Source: Francisella uliginis (GTDB lineage Bacteria > Pseudomonadota > Gammaproteobacteria > Francisellales > Francisellaceae). Taken from it: a stretch of 64,000 bases of DNA. The notes under the pieces are model-generated. The model had not been told where the DNA came from and made no database searches. It was given only the letters and a program-made list of their open reading frames with translations. Where the stretch lies: assembly GCF_001895265.1 (NCBI RefSeq), contig NZ_CP016796.1, forward strand, positions 310,001-374,000, in the 5' to 3' direction. The position numbers were made by a program, and so were the translations under genes. Below are positions 27,375 through 36,619 of this stretch, piece after piece. The first letter of the stretch is position 1. Every line of letters begins with the position of its first letter.

Positions 27375-28850
27375 ATGGATCAAATAGGTATTCTCTGGGT
27401 TACTTTCATTATATATATAGCTATTATTTTCGGTATAGGCTTATATTCTTACTTTCAAACGAAAAAAGTTTCTGACTATATGCTAGGGGGGCGCTCTTTA
27501 AGTGCTCCAATTGCTGCACTAGGAGCTGGTGCCTCTGATATGGGATCTTGGCTACTACTAGCTCTTCCAGGAGCATTTATGGTTTCTGGATTTAACCAAA
27601 TTTGGTTACCACTAGGTTTATCAATCGGAGCATTTATTAACTGGGGAGTTATCGCAAAAAGATTAAGGATATATACAGAGATAGCTAAAGATTCTATTAC
27701 TATTCCAGCATATTTTGAAAATAGATTTCATGATAGTACAGGTAGAATTAGAACTTTGACAGCAATTGTTTTAGTGATTTTCTTTACTATATATGTTGGC
27801 GCGGGTTTTGTCTCTGGAGGGGTTTTATTTAGCTCAATGTTTGGGATTTCATATCATAGCGCCTTATTACTTACAGCTTCAATTATATTTATCTATACTT
27901 GTGTAGGAGGCTTTTTAGCAATATCTTGGATTGATTTCTTCCAAGGGTCATTAATGCTTTTTGCTTTACTACTAGTACCTATTGTTGTTTATTTTAATTT
28001 TGATAGCTCTGGAACTACAAGTATTTTATCAAATATTGATATTAAAGGTTTCTATGATGTAACTTCAGGAGTTCCTTTAATTACGATTATTTCCTTGCTT
28101 GCTTGGGGACTTGGATACTTTGGTCAGCCACATATTATTGTGAGATTTATGGCAATAAAAGATCCTAATAAAACTTCACAAGCTATGTGGATTTGTATGA
28201 TTTGGATGATCTTGGCACTTATTGGGGCAGCATGTGTTGGTATCCTTGGAGCAGCTTATTTTCAAGGCGGTCAAATAAATCCTGAATCGGTATTCTTAAA
28301 GCTATCATCAGTATTTTTTAATCCTTGGATAGAAGGGGTTCTATTAGCAGCAGTTCTTTCTGCTGTTATGAGTACATCCTCAGCACAATTGCTAGCACTA
28401 TCGAGTGCGTTCTCTGTAGATGTTTATGCTAAGTTTATAAGAAAGAATGCTTCACATCGTGAACAATTAAATGTTAGCCGCTTAATTGTACTTATAATAA
28501 CTATAGTAGCAATAGTTATCTCTCTAAATCCTAATACGACTATATTAGATCTAGTTGGTTATGCATGGGCTGGCTTAGGAAGCTCTTTTGGTTCCGTTGT
28601 GATATTCTCACTATTTTGGTCTAGAATTAATAAGGCTGGCGCTACAGCTGGTATTTTATCAGGAGCATTGGTAGTTTTAATATGGCCATTATTTGCAAGT
28701 TTAGGAGGCTGGTTTAAAATATATGCTATGGTTCCTGGCTTTGCAATTAGTAGCATATTAATAGTGATTGTTAGTTTGTTAACTTCAAAACCAGAAGAAT
28801 CAATACAGCTTGAATATAATAAGTATAAACAAGCACTCTGTACACGATGA
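27375..28850 (+). CDS. putP: Sodium/proline symporter
   Basis: A 491-residue SSF-family symporter with about 13 membrane segments. PutP wording includes DYMLGGRSLSAPIAALGAGA, GSWLLLALPG, GYFGQPHIIVRFMAI and AVMSTSSAQLL. The IS copy 3 begins at 28836, inside the last codons. The gene now ends KQAL-CTR with the last three residues and stop supplied by the IS. Without the IS it would end KQAL at a TAA now found at 32150-32152. Function should be unaffected. Confidence 0.93.
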   Translation: MDQIGILWVTFIIYIAIIFGIGLYSYFQTKKVSDYMLGGRSLSAPIAALGAGASDMGSWLLLALPGAFMVSGFNQIWLPLGLSIGAFINWGVIAKRLRIYTEIAKDSITIPAYFENRFHDSTGRIRTLTAIVLVIFFTIYVGAGFVSGGVLFSSMFGISYHSALLLTASIIFIYTCVGGFLAISWIDFFQGSLMLFALLLVPIVVYFNFDSSGTTSILSNIDIKGFYDVTSGVPLITIISLLAWGLGYFGQPHIIVRFMAIKDPNKTSQAMWICMIWMILALIGAACVGILGAAYFQGGQINPESVFLKLSSVFFNPWIEGVLLAAVLSAVMSTSSAQLLALSSAFSVDVYAKFIRKNASHREQLNVSRLIVLIITIVAIVISLNPNTTILDLVGYAWAGLGSSFGSVVIFSLFWSRINKAGATAGILSGALVVLIWPLFASLGGWFKIYAMVPGFAISSILIVIVSLLTSKPEESIQLEYNKYKQALCTR

Positions 28851-29603
28851 TTTTCATATTTTGAGTTCCTTATTTGTTTTATTGAGTACTCTTAAGCAAA
28901 GAGAAAAGTCTTTTACAGAGAAAGCTATCTTTTGAATTGCATTAATAATCATATCCAAACCATACCTAAAATAAGAGTTCTGCAACCTTCCATGCTTTTT
29001 TCTAGGAATAGGTTTTATTTTAGCATCTTTATACTCTCCAACCTTATGAGCCCATACAAAGGCTATAGATATCAAAGCTATTAACTTTGATATTTTATTA
29101 GTATCAGTCAAATGAGTATCTTCTAGATTAAATCCTCTGCCCTTAAAAGCTTGAAATAAATTTTCAATCTCCCACCTCATACCATAAATAGGTATCAGTC
29201 TCTTTATACTATTGGAATTACTAGCTACAATAAGTAGTTCACCAGTATGCGATCTAGTGCCAGATAGATAAACACTTTGGTTACAAATACTTCTTTGATC
29301 TCTAAGATCCTTATGCTCATGAACAGTTAAGTCATCAAATAGTGTTGAGACCTTAGCGCTGAAACCTCTAGTGTTAGTTGTCATAAGGTTGTTTTTGATT
29401 CTAACAACATAATCAATACTTTGAGATTCTAACCAACTTAACCAGTCTTGACCTATAAACTCTCTATCTCCTAATATACAACCAATACGTTGTTTACCAA
29501 ATTTAGCAATAAACTTTTTGACTAAATCTATTCTAAATCCAGAATCAGAATTACCTCTATGATCTAATAAATCATAATATAATGGTATTGCTATACCTTC
29601 ATA

Positions 29604-30552
29604 AGACCTCTTGCGAAATACTACTTCAGAGGCATTTTATTTCTAAGTAGGTATTTTCTTTTTAGAATCCGTTTTGTAAATTAACTATTCCAGCCACTAA
29701 ATTAAACCTAAGATTAGCTTTTTTACCAAAACTTCTATAGGTTTCACCCAGTATACGAAACTTTTTAATTTCTGCAATTTTATGCTCAACATAAATCCTA
29801 ATCTTACTAAGCCATTTATTATAATTCTTCTGCTCTATACTTAAAGAACCTCCTTTGGGCTTTTTATAGGGGAGTTTTACTTTAGTAGATTCATTTTGAA
29901 TACCTTGGTAGCCATTGTCACAATATTTATCAACATCACGAGCTAATTTATCTGATTTTCTGCGAACAGTTATATCATGAACACTGCCTGGATAAACCTT
30001 CGAAACATTAACTATTTGACCTGCTTCACTGATAGCTATTTCTACTTTCTGTGTATGGCTTTTTTTCTTCCCTGAATAGTTAGCCTTTCTTCGTTTTAAT
30101 TTCTTAGGTCTCTGGATTGGCTGTTCTGTTGCATCTATTAAAAGTCTTTCTACTTTTTGATTAGTCATGCTTCTATCTTTTTTTATATGTATTTCTTTAA
30201 CTAGTAGTAACTCTACTCGTCTAATTAGGCGATTTACATTTGATTCATCTAATCCTATCAAGTAGCCTAAAAATTCTTGTGTCATATAGCAACGATAATA
30301 TATTAAAACTAACAATAATCTATCTGCATGATTATCAACTTTTGGCTTTCTGCCAATCCTTGGAAATCCTTCATCTAAGGATTTTGAGGCATCGGTTAAG
30401 ATTTTATTGAAATGTTTTAGTTTTAAACCTGTTAGTTTTCTAAATATTCTGGCTTTCTTTGACAATATTGCGTAGCTTATTTGCATTTTTATGGATCTCT
30501 TAAGCAATCTTTCTATATATATGGTGAATAATTAGTATTTCGCAAGAGGTCT
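29604..30552 (-). mobile_element. IS5-like insertion sequence, copy A
   Basis: A 949-bp element with terminal repeats AGACCTCTTGCGAAATACTA and its complement at the other end. The target duplication is ATA (29601-29603 and 30553-30555), shown by comparison with the uninterrupted copy 2 sequence at 15517-15530. It matches the element at 34900-35848 in length and gene. Confidence 0.92.
29662..30486 (-). CDS. IS5-family transposase (DDE)
   Basis: A 274-residue transposase from the ATG at 30486; an upstream TTG at 30507 would add seven residues. The helix-turn-helix region is MTQEFLGYLIGLDESNVNRL. The DDE_Tnp_4-like catalytic parts are LIDATEQPIQRP, KVYPGSVHDITV, DNGYQGI and VEHKIAEIKKFRIL, giving the D-D-E set. 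The 3-bp target duplication would suit the ISL2/IS1031-like part of IS5. It is intact. Confidence 0.9.
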   Translation of the reverse strand: MQISYAILSKKARIFRKLTGLKLKHFNKILTDASKSLDEGFPRIGRKPKVDNHADRLLLVLIYYRCYMTQEFLGYLIGLDESNVNRLIRRVELLLVKEIHIKKDRSMTNQKVERLLIDATEQPIQRPKKLKRRKANYSGKKKSHTQKVEIAISEAGQIVNVSKVYPGSVHDITVRRKSDKLARDVDKYCDNGYQGIQNESTKVKLPYKKPKGGSLSIEQKNYNKWLSKIRIYVEHKIAEIKKFRILGETYRSFGKKANLRFNLVAGIVNLQNGF

Positions 30553-30708
30553 ATACACAGCTGATAGAACTAGAATATTTATATCTGTTTTTCCAAACTG
30601 CCAGTTTGTCCTATCAAGAATTAGATATAATTTATCTTTAGTTGATAAAAGATGTTGTATACTGAATTGGGCTATATCATTAATATCAAACTCTACTTCC
30701 TTGAAGAA

Positions 30709-30929
30709 GTTTTGGATTGTATCTTATAAACAGTGATTAATCTTGTATTCTATCATCCTTGATAAAATATAAGAAAGAGATGAGACTTTGACCTTGGATT
30801 GGTTATTGAAAACCGTGAGAATCAAAAAGCTCATCTCAATCACGACTTTAAAACGCGAACGGTAGAAAGGTCATCAAAGACCGAATGTACAATCCCGCGA
30901 TTATGAGCCTAATAAAAAGGATACCAAAC
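30709..30929 (+). ncRNA. Candidate IS110 bridge RNA region, copy 3
   Basis: Same 5' non-coding sequence as in copy 2, with AACGGTAGA at 30858-30866 and the GAGATGAG/CTCATCTC stem. See copy 2 for the reasoning. Confidence 0.35.
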
Positions 30930-31874
30930 ATGACAGATAAAACAATAAAGTATTTAGGAATAGATATATCAAAAAAGTGGATAGATGTTTGCTATGGCGA
31001 TAAAGGCAAAGTTAAGCGTATAGCCATGAAAAAGAGTAGCATCAACTCTTTCATAAAAAAGCATTTTGAAGAAAACGAAGCTGTTTTAGCAGTATTAGAA
31101 AGTACTGGAGGTTATGAAGTTCTGCCAGCAAAATGTTTAGAAAGCTTTGGCATAAAAGTCCACATAGCTCACCCTAACAAGGTGGTTTCATTTGCTAAAG
31201 CCATGGGATGTTTAGCAAAAACTGATGCTATAGATGCAAAAGTACTAAAGGCTTATGGTGCGTTTATTAAAGACGATGATATACGAGGCTTACCTAGCGA
31301 TCAAGATCTAGAGTTGAATGCACTAAGCTCTCGCCTAGGTCAGCTTAAAGAGACTCATCATCAAGAGGCTTGTCGTTTAGGTTTGGTTAAAGATAAAATC
31401 TTGAAATCATCGAGTGAAAGAATGCTTAAATACCTGAAGAAAGAGATAGAGAAAATAGAGCAACACATGATGGCAATCATAAATGAAGATAAAGTACTAG
31501 CTAACAAGTTTGACATATTAACATCGATGCCTGGTATTGGTGCAAATACTGCCTGCTGTATTGTATGTGATTTACCTGAAATTGGCAGAATTAACAATAA
31601 AGAAATAGCTGCTTTAGTTGGTGTAGCACCTATTACAAATCAGAGTGGTATGAAAAGCGGCTATTCTGCAATTAAGTATGGTCGCTCTAAAGTACGCAAA
31701 ACATTGTATATGGCTGCATTAGTAGCTACTAGGTTTAACTCTAGGATGAAGGATTTTTATAATCGTTTATTAGAAAATGGTAAAATCAAAAAGGTTGCTA
31801 TAGTTGCTGTTATGAGAAAAATGCTTGTAACTCTCAATGCTATGGTTAAGCAAAATATGCAATTTAGTGCTTGA
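30930..31874 (+). CDS. IS110-family transposase (DEDD recombinase)
   Basis: Third identical copy of the 314-residue recombinase. All catalytic motifs are intact (GIDIS, LESTGG, DAIDAK, GVAPITNQSG). The start is at the ATG with AAGGA upstream; an alternative ATG is at 30885. Confidence 0.93.
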   Translation: MTDKTIKYLGIDISKKWIDVCYGDKGKVKRIAMKKSSINSFIKKHFEENEAVLAVLESTGGYEVLPAKCLESFGIKVHIAHPNKVVSFAKAMGCLAKTDAIDAKVLKAYGAFIKDDDIRGLPSDQDLELNALSSRLGQLKETHHQEACRLGLVKDKILKSSSERMLKYLKKEIEKIEQHMMAIINEDKVLANKFDILTSMPGIGANTACCIVCDLPEIGRINNKEIAALVGVAPITNQSGMKSGYSAIKYGRSKVRKTLYMAALVATRFNSRMKDFYNRLLENGKIKKVAIVAVMRKMLVTLNAMVKQNMQFSA

Positions 31875-32222
31875 TTTTCAAGACGGTAGATTCTTCTATA
31901 GTTTGACTCTATCAGATTATTATTTTTAAAGTATCTAGCTATCTTCGATAGATTAACAGTTTGAGCTGATATTAGTCCAAGTAATAGATTGCTAAAGCAA
32001 TCTATTCTTGACTTGTGCCAATCAAATATTTTAGATAAACTTCCTGTTAGCTGATTAAGGTGCTTTTTCATCTGTTCCAAATAATGAATATATAAGGCTT
32101 TAGTCAGCTAACTCAACTTTTTTTGTCGTGTACAGAGAAACAAGCATTATAAATTAAATATAATATTGTTACTTAGGTTGTTTTGCAGTAGAATTCTTAT
32201 CATTTGATTTCGTGATTTTTAG

Positions 32223-33905
32223 ATGGGACGAACATTAGCTTTAACAATAATACTTATGGTATTGTATAATGTTTCGTTTGCAGGACGATTTATGGCAGCA
32301 ATAATTTTACTATCCTTATTACTTTTATTTTTATTATATTTATTTATATCTTCAAAAAAAGATCGGCTTAAACTCATTGGTATTATATATGCTATTTTGA
32401 GTTTTGGCTTTGTTGCTTACGTGACACAAACTTTTTTAGGTGCAGACTATAATTCTCATCCATTTATATCTGTAGTAGTATTGGTTATCCTTTTACCAAC
32501 ATTTTTTTTATTGGGTTATAGGATAATCCTAAGCTTACATTGCTTTATCGATAGTTTATATCAGTCGCGTAAAAAAAATAAAATAGTCACAGAAACATCA
32601 GATCTTAAGTGCTCAATAGTTATTACAACTCGTAATGAACCTTTTGATGTTTGTAAGATGACTTTTGATTCAGCATATGATTTAGATTATCCTGCGCAGA
32701 ATAAAGAAATAGTTGTTGTAGACAACAGTGATTTAGATAATAAAGATTTTATTAAGTGGCGCCAGTACGTTAGCCAAAAGAATATGCGTGATGGCATAGC
32801 TTGTAGATTTATTCATAGAGATGGCACTGAAGGCTTTAAGCCGCGTAATCTAGATATTGCTATGGAAAATGTTAGTTTTGATTATGTTCTATTCTTAGAT
32901 GCAGATTCAACATTACCAGCAAATGCACTTAAAGTAGGACTATCTGAGTTTAAAAAAGATTCAAAGCTAGGATTTATAAGCTTTCTAATAGAAAGTACTA
33001 ATTATGGCACTAACTTAGTTACCAAGGTTGCTAGCATATTTCAAAATACAATTAGGTATTTTAATGAGTTTGTAGGTAAATATGGTTATTGTAACTATCA
33101 AGGGCATAATGGTATTTGGAATAAAAAAGCACTTAATGCGATATCTAAGTGGGAGGAGTACTACAAATCTCAAGTTATGGTAACTGAAGATATTGCAGCA
33201 GGTTTTAGATGTTATGAAGCAGGTTTTACAAGTAAGCCGGTGTTTCTTAAGACAGGCGAGTGGGTACCTACATCTTTGAAAGAGTTTGAGAAAATGTGGT
33301 TGAGATGGTCATTTGGAGGTATGCAAGTTATGCACAAGCATATGTCAAAGATAATAAGATCACCAAATCTTCATTTTAGAGTGAAGCTTGATATGTTATA
33401 TCTTTTGTTTAAAGTAGTAGCTTCAGGATTTCCTATATTTGCATTGCTTTTAGTGCTTTTTCCTAAAGGAGATCCACAGTTTGTTTTAATTGTAAATATA
33501 ACCCTTGTTCCGTTATTTATTTTAAGTTTTTGGTATTATTGGTATGGAGATATTCAAGGTGGTTTTTTAAGTAAAATATCACAGATATACGTATCAATGT
33601 TTATGCTTTCATCTTTCGTATTCTGGTGCGGTATAAAAGCTGAAATAAACTATTATTTAAATAAACCGCAAGGTTGGAAGCCTACGAGTAAGGTTTTTGA
33701 TAAGATTGAGGGTTGGCCGCAAATTATCTATGATAATATTGGTAAGCTAGCGTTTTCAACATTTGGCTTAGCTGTAGCTATTTATTCAACTTTAAAATTT
33801 TATCCTCAAACAGATTTTTATATGTATTTCTTGTGCATGTTGCCAAGTATACTTTTATTTTTGAATACAATTTTATGTGTTGCTATACTAGGTAAAGCAA
33901 GATAA
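32223..33905 (+). CDS. Membrane glycosyltransferase family 2 (cellulose-synthase-like)
   Basis: A 560-residue processive-type GT2. Four N-terminal membrane segments (about 1-115) precede a cytoplasmic GT-A domain with TTRNEPFDV, VVVDNSD, LFLDADS and the TED base (MVTEDIAAGF). A LRWSFGG stretch stands where QxxRW is usual; the Gln is replaced. Several C-terminal membrane segments follow (about 400-560). It probably builds or exports a surface polysaccharide; the sugar is unknown. An in-frame ATG at 32292 with AGGA upstream is an alternative start. The IS copy 3 now separates it from putP, from which it was about 70 bp away before. Confidence 0.82.
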   Translation: MGRTLALTIILMVLYNVSFAGRFMAAIILLSLLLLFLLYLFISSKKDRLKLIGIIYAILSFGFVAYVTQTFLGADYNSHPFISVVVLVILLPTFFLLGYRIILSLHCFIDSLYQSRKKNKIVTETSDLKCSIVITTRNEPFDVCKMTFDSAYDLDYPAQNKEIVVVDNSDLDNKDFIKWRQYVSQKNMRDGIACRFIHRDGTEGFKPRNLDIAMENVSFDYVLFLDADSTLPANALKVGLSEFKKDSKLGFISFLIESTNYGTNLVTKVASIFQNTIRYFNEFVGKYGYCNYQGHNGIWNKKALNAISKWEEYYKSQVMVTEDIAAGFRCYEAGFTSKPVFLKTGEWVPTSLKEFEKMWLRWSFGGMQVMHKHMSKIIRSPNLHFRVKLDMLYLLFKVVASGFPIFALLLVLFPKGDPQFVLIVNITLVPLFILSFWYYWYGDIQGGFLSKISQIYVSMFMLSSFVFWCGIKAEINYYLNKPQGWKPTSKVFDKIEGWPQIIYDNIGKLAFSTFGLAVAIYSTLKFYPQTDFYMYFLCMLPSILLFLNTILCVAILGKAR

Positions 33906-34899
33906 TAAAATTTATAATATGATTGAATATGAAAGTTTATTTTACTTGGTTATAGCGTTTGGGTTTGTCCTGCTAAATGCTTTTTTTGTAGTTGCGGAAT
34001 TTTCTTTAGTCAAGCTTAGACATTCGCAAGCGAAAATCTTAAAGCAAAAAAAAGGTCTAAGAGGTAGAATATTATATAAAGTACATAATGATCTTGATGT
34101 TTATCTTTCTGCTTGTCAATTAGGTATCACGCTAGCTTCTCTTGGATTAGGTTGGGTTGGGGAGCCTGCATTTTCTAAGCTATTGGAGCCATTTTTATTA
34201 TATCTAGGAATTGTATCAGTAGAGATCACAAAATTTATAGCATTTGCTGTGGGTTTTGCTGTGATATCTTTTCTGCATATAGTTATAGGTGAGCTAATGC
34301 CAAAATCTATGGCTATAAGACAAACAGAAAAGCTATCTTTACTGACATGCATTCCTCTTTATATATTTTATTGGACAATGTTGCCATTTATATGGATTCT
34401 TAATGAGACTGCAAACAAACTCCTTAAAGTTTTTAAACTAGACACAGTTTCTGATACTGAATATGGCTATACTACTGAAGAAATAAAGCTTATTCTTAAA
34501 AGTAGTCGTTTTAGAGAGCCGATGACTGAAGATCATAGAGATATATTACTAAGAATAGTAGAGTTCTCTAATTTACAAGCAATAGATGCTCTGCGACCAA
34601 TCAAGGAAATGGTTGCTATAGATTATGATTTATCAAGTAAACAAAAGCTTGAGGTCGTCAAAAAGCATTTATATACAAGATACCCAGTTTATAGAGGTAA
34701 GAGTAAGAATATTATAGGAGTTATACATACTAAAGATATTTTATGCGCATTAGATGATGAATCTAGAAAGGAAGAGTTACGACCTATACTTAAAGTATCA
34801 CATCATGATCAATTAATAGATGTATTGCGAAAATTTCAGCAAGGTAAACCACATTTTGCATTAGTCTATAAAAATCATAAATTAGTAGGTTTTATAACT

Positions 34900-35848
34900 A
34901 GACCTCTTGCGAAATACTACTTCAGAGGCATTTTATTTCTAAGTAGGTATTTTCTTTTTAGAATCCGTTTTGTAAATTAACTATTCCAGCCACTAAATTA
35001 AACCTAAGATTAGCTTTTTTACCAAAACTTCTATAGGTTTCACCCAGTATACGAAACTTTTTAATTTCTGCAATTTTATGCTCAACATAAATCCTAATCT
35101 TACTAAGCCATTTATTATAATTCTTCTGCTCTATACTTAAAGAACCTCCTTTGGGCTTTTTATAGGGGAGTTTTACTTTAGTAGATTCATTTTGAATACC
35201 TTGGTAGCCATTGTCACAATATTTATCAACATCACGAGCTAATTTATCTGATTTTCTGCGAACAGTTATATCATGAACACTGCCTGGATAAACCTTCGAA
35301 ACATTAACTATTTGACCTGCTTCACTGATAGCTATTTCTACTTTCTGTGTATGGCTTTTTTTCTTCCCTGAATAGTTAGCCTTTCTTCGTTTTAATTTCT
35401 TAGGTCTCTGGATTGGCTGTTCTGTTGCATCTATTAAAAGTCTTTCTACTTTTTGATTAGTCATGCTTCTATCTTTTTTTATATGTATTTCTTTAACTAG
35501 TAGTAACTCTACTCGTCTAATTAGGCGATTTACATTTGATTCATCTAATCCTATCAAGTAGCCTAAAAATTCTTGTGTCATATAGCAACGATAATATATT
35601 AAAACTAACAATAATCTATCTGCATGATTATCAACTTTTGGCTTTCTGCCAATCCTTGGAAATCCTTCATCTAAGGATTTTGAGGCATCGGTTAAGATTT
35701 TATTGAAATGTTTTAGTTTTAAACCTGTTAGTTTTCTAAATATTCTGGCTTTCTTTGACAATATTGCGTAGCTTATTTGCATTTTTATGGATCTCTTAAG
35801 CAATCTTTCTATATATATGGTGAATAATTAGTATTTCGCAAGAGGTCT
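34900..35848 (-). mobile_element. IS5-like insertion sequence, copy B
   Basis: A 949-bp element with AGACCTCTTGCGAAATACTA at the left end and its complement at the right. The target duplication ACT lies at 34897-34899 and 35849-35851. It is the same length and orientation as copy A, 5296 bp away. Confidence 0.93.
34958..35782 (-). CDS. IS5-family transposase (DDE)
   Basis: Identical protein to the one at 29662-30486, 274 residues from the ATG. Catalytic parts LIDATEQP, GSVHDITV, DNGYQGI and EHKIAEIKKF are intact. It lies against the direction of the broken CNNM/CorC-like gene. Confidence 0.9.
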   Translation of the reverse strand: MQISYAILSKKARIFRKLTGLKLKHFNKILTDASKSLDEGFPRIGRKPKVDNHADRLLLVLIYYRCYMTQEFLGYLIGLDESNVNRLIRRVELLLVKEIHIKKDRSMTNQKVERLLIDATEQPIQRPKKLKRRKANYSGKKKSHTQKVEIAISEAGQIVNVSKVYPGSVHDITVRRKSDKLARDVDKYCDNGYQGIQNESTKVKLPYKKPKGGSLSIEQKNYNKWLSKIRIYVEHKIAEIKKFRILGETYRSFGKKANLRFNLVAGIVNLQNGF

Positions 35849-36253
35849 ACTTTAGATAATTTGTTGACTATTCTAATAGGTAGGATATCCGATGAGTTTC
35901 ATCTTGTTAAAGAGCCTTGGCTGACACTAGCAGCAAATAGATTTTTAATAAAGGCAGATGCTCCTGTATATGCAGTAGAAAGATTGGTTGGGGTTGATCT
36001 TTCTGATTATCCAGCTGATACTGTTTTAGATTTATTAAATTACGTTTTAGATAATAGTATTAATGAAAATAGTGTTTGGGATCAGCCAGAGTTTTTGATA
36101 AAAATATATAAGGTTGAAAAAGAGGTTATAAAAGAAGTCCTTTTAGAGTTAAAAGTAAATCAAGCAGATTAAAATAATTAGCATATAGTTAGCTTTAAAG
36201 TGAAGATGTGTTAATATATTCCAAAACTTTTATTTAAATAATATTAATCAGTG

Positions 36254-36601
36254 ATGAGAAATCTCTTAAATATAAAGAGACACAAAGGGCTATCCTTAAT
36301 AGAGAGCTTAATCTCATCAGCGATAGGCTTGTTTATATTAACATCGTCTTTTTTAGTAATAAACTCAACATTAATGACATCAGTTACATCAGAAAAAAAG
36401 GTGCAATTATCTCAGGAGTTAGATAAAAAGGTTGATAGTTATATTCTTACCGGGAAATTTGATAAAAATTCTACTCAACAAGGTAATGATTTTTTGAAGG
36501 TAAAAGGATCAAGCTCTAATTTAGTGAAATTTGTTGGAGAAAACAAAGAATCTGGAATTACTGTATCAAAAGAAGTTATTAAACATAATAAATCTAGTTA
36601 A
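36254..36601 (+). CDS. Minor pilin/pseudopilin, PilV-like
   Basis: A 115-residue prepilin. The processing site is KRHKG-LSLIESLISS, with Glu at +5, followed by a hydrophobic helix (about 15-38). Prepilin peptidase would cut after Gly. The globular part is short, polar and without Cys. The start is at the ATG at 36254; a GTG is directly before it. First of five clustered genes; by order and size it resembles PilV/GspI-type minor pilins that prime fibre assembly. Confidence 0.78.
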   Translation: MRNLLNIKRHKGLSLIESLISSAIGLFILTSSFLVINSTLMTSVTSEKKVQLSQELDKKVDSYILTGKFDKNSTQQGNDFLKVKGSSSNLVKFVGENKESGITVSKEVIKHNKSS

Positions 36602-36619
36602 TATCCTAAATTTAGTAAT

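Larger units (their letters stand above)
30709..31882 (+). mobile_element. IS110-like insertion sequence, copy 3
   Basis: Same 1174-bp element in the same IS4-like site as copies 1 and 2. All three came from one insertion event followed by movement of the host IS. Confidence 0.82.
28854..32071 (-). pseudogene. IS4-family DDE transposase, doubly interrupted
   Basis: The C-terminal part lies at 28854-29603, a middle part at 30553-30708, and the N-terminal 63 codons at 31883-32071. It is the same gene as in copy 2 with IS5-like DNA between the VLSA and YEGIAIP coding stretches and IS110-like DNA after RRIYR. The second and third catalytic residues (LGDREF, RWEIENLF) are in the 28854-29603 part. 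Confidence 0.88.
28836..32137. mobile_element. Nested IS4-like element, copy 3, carrying both IS110-like and IS5-like insertions
   Basis: A 3302-bp unit. The terminal repeats are CTCTGTACACGA at 28836-28847 and TCGTGTACAGAG at 32126-32137. A perfect 9-bp target duplication AAACAAGCA sits at 28827-28835 and 32138-32146. It contains the same IS110-like insert at the same site as copies 1 and 2, plus a 949-bp IS5-like element (29604-30552) that is absent from the other copies. The order of events is IS110 into IS4, spread of the pair, then IS5 into this copy. Confidence 0.95.
33919..36172 (+). pseudogene. CNNM/CorC-type hemolysin-family membrane protein, disrupted by IS5-like insertion
   Basis: N-terminal part 33919-34899: DUF21 membrane domain (AFFVVAEFSLVKLRHSQA, GITLASLGLGWVGEPAF, VIGELMPKSMAIR) and two CBS-like motifs (LRPIKEMVAIDYD, YPVYRGKSKNIIGVIHTKDI). 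After the insertion, 35852-36172 continues LDNLLTILIGRISDEF and a C-terminal domain. Removing 34900-35848 and one ACT repeat restores one frame of about 434 residues (LVGFIT then LDNLLT). CNNM/CorC proteins act in magnesium or cobalt transport. The truncated product ends with IS-coded residues. Confidence 0.88.

Noticed and set aside
14759-32137. A composite transposon carrying the lysine region between IS copies 2 and 3
   Set aside because: Each copy has its own different 9-bp target duplication on both sides, which indicates separate insertions. The genes between are core metabolism.
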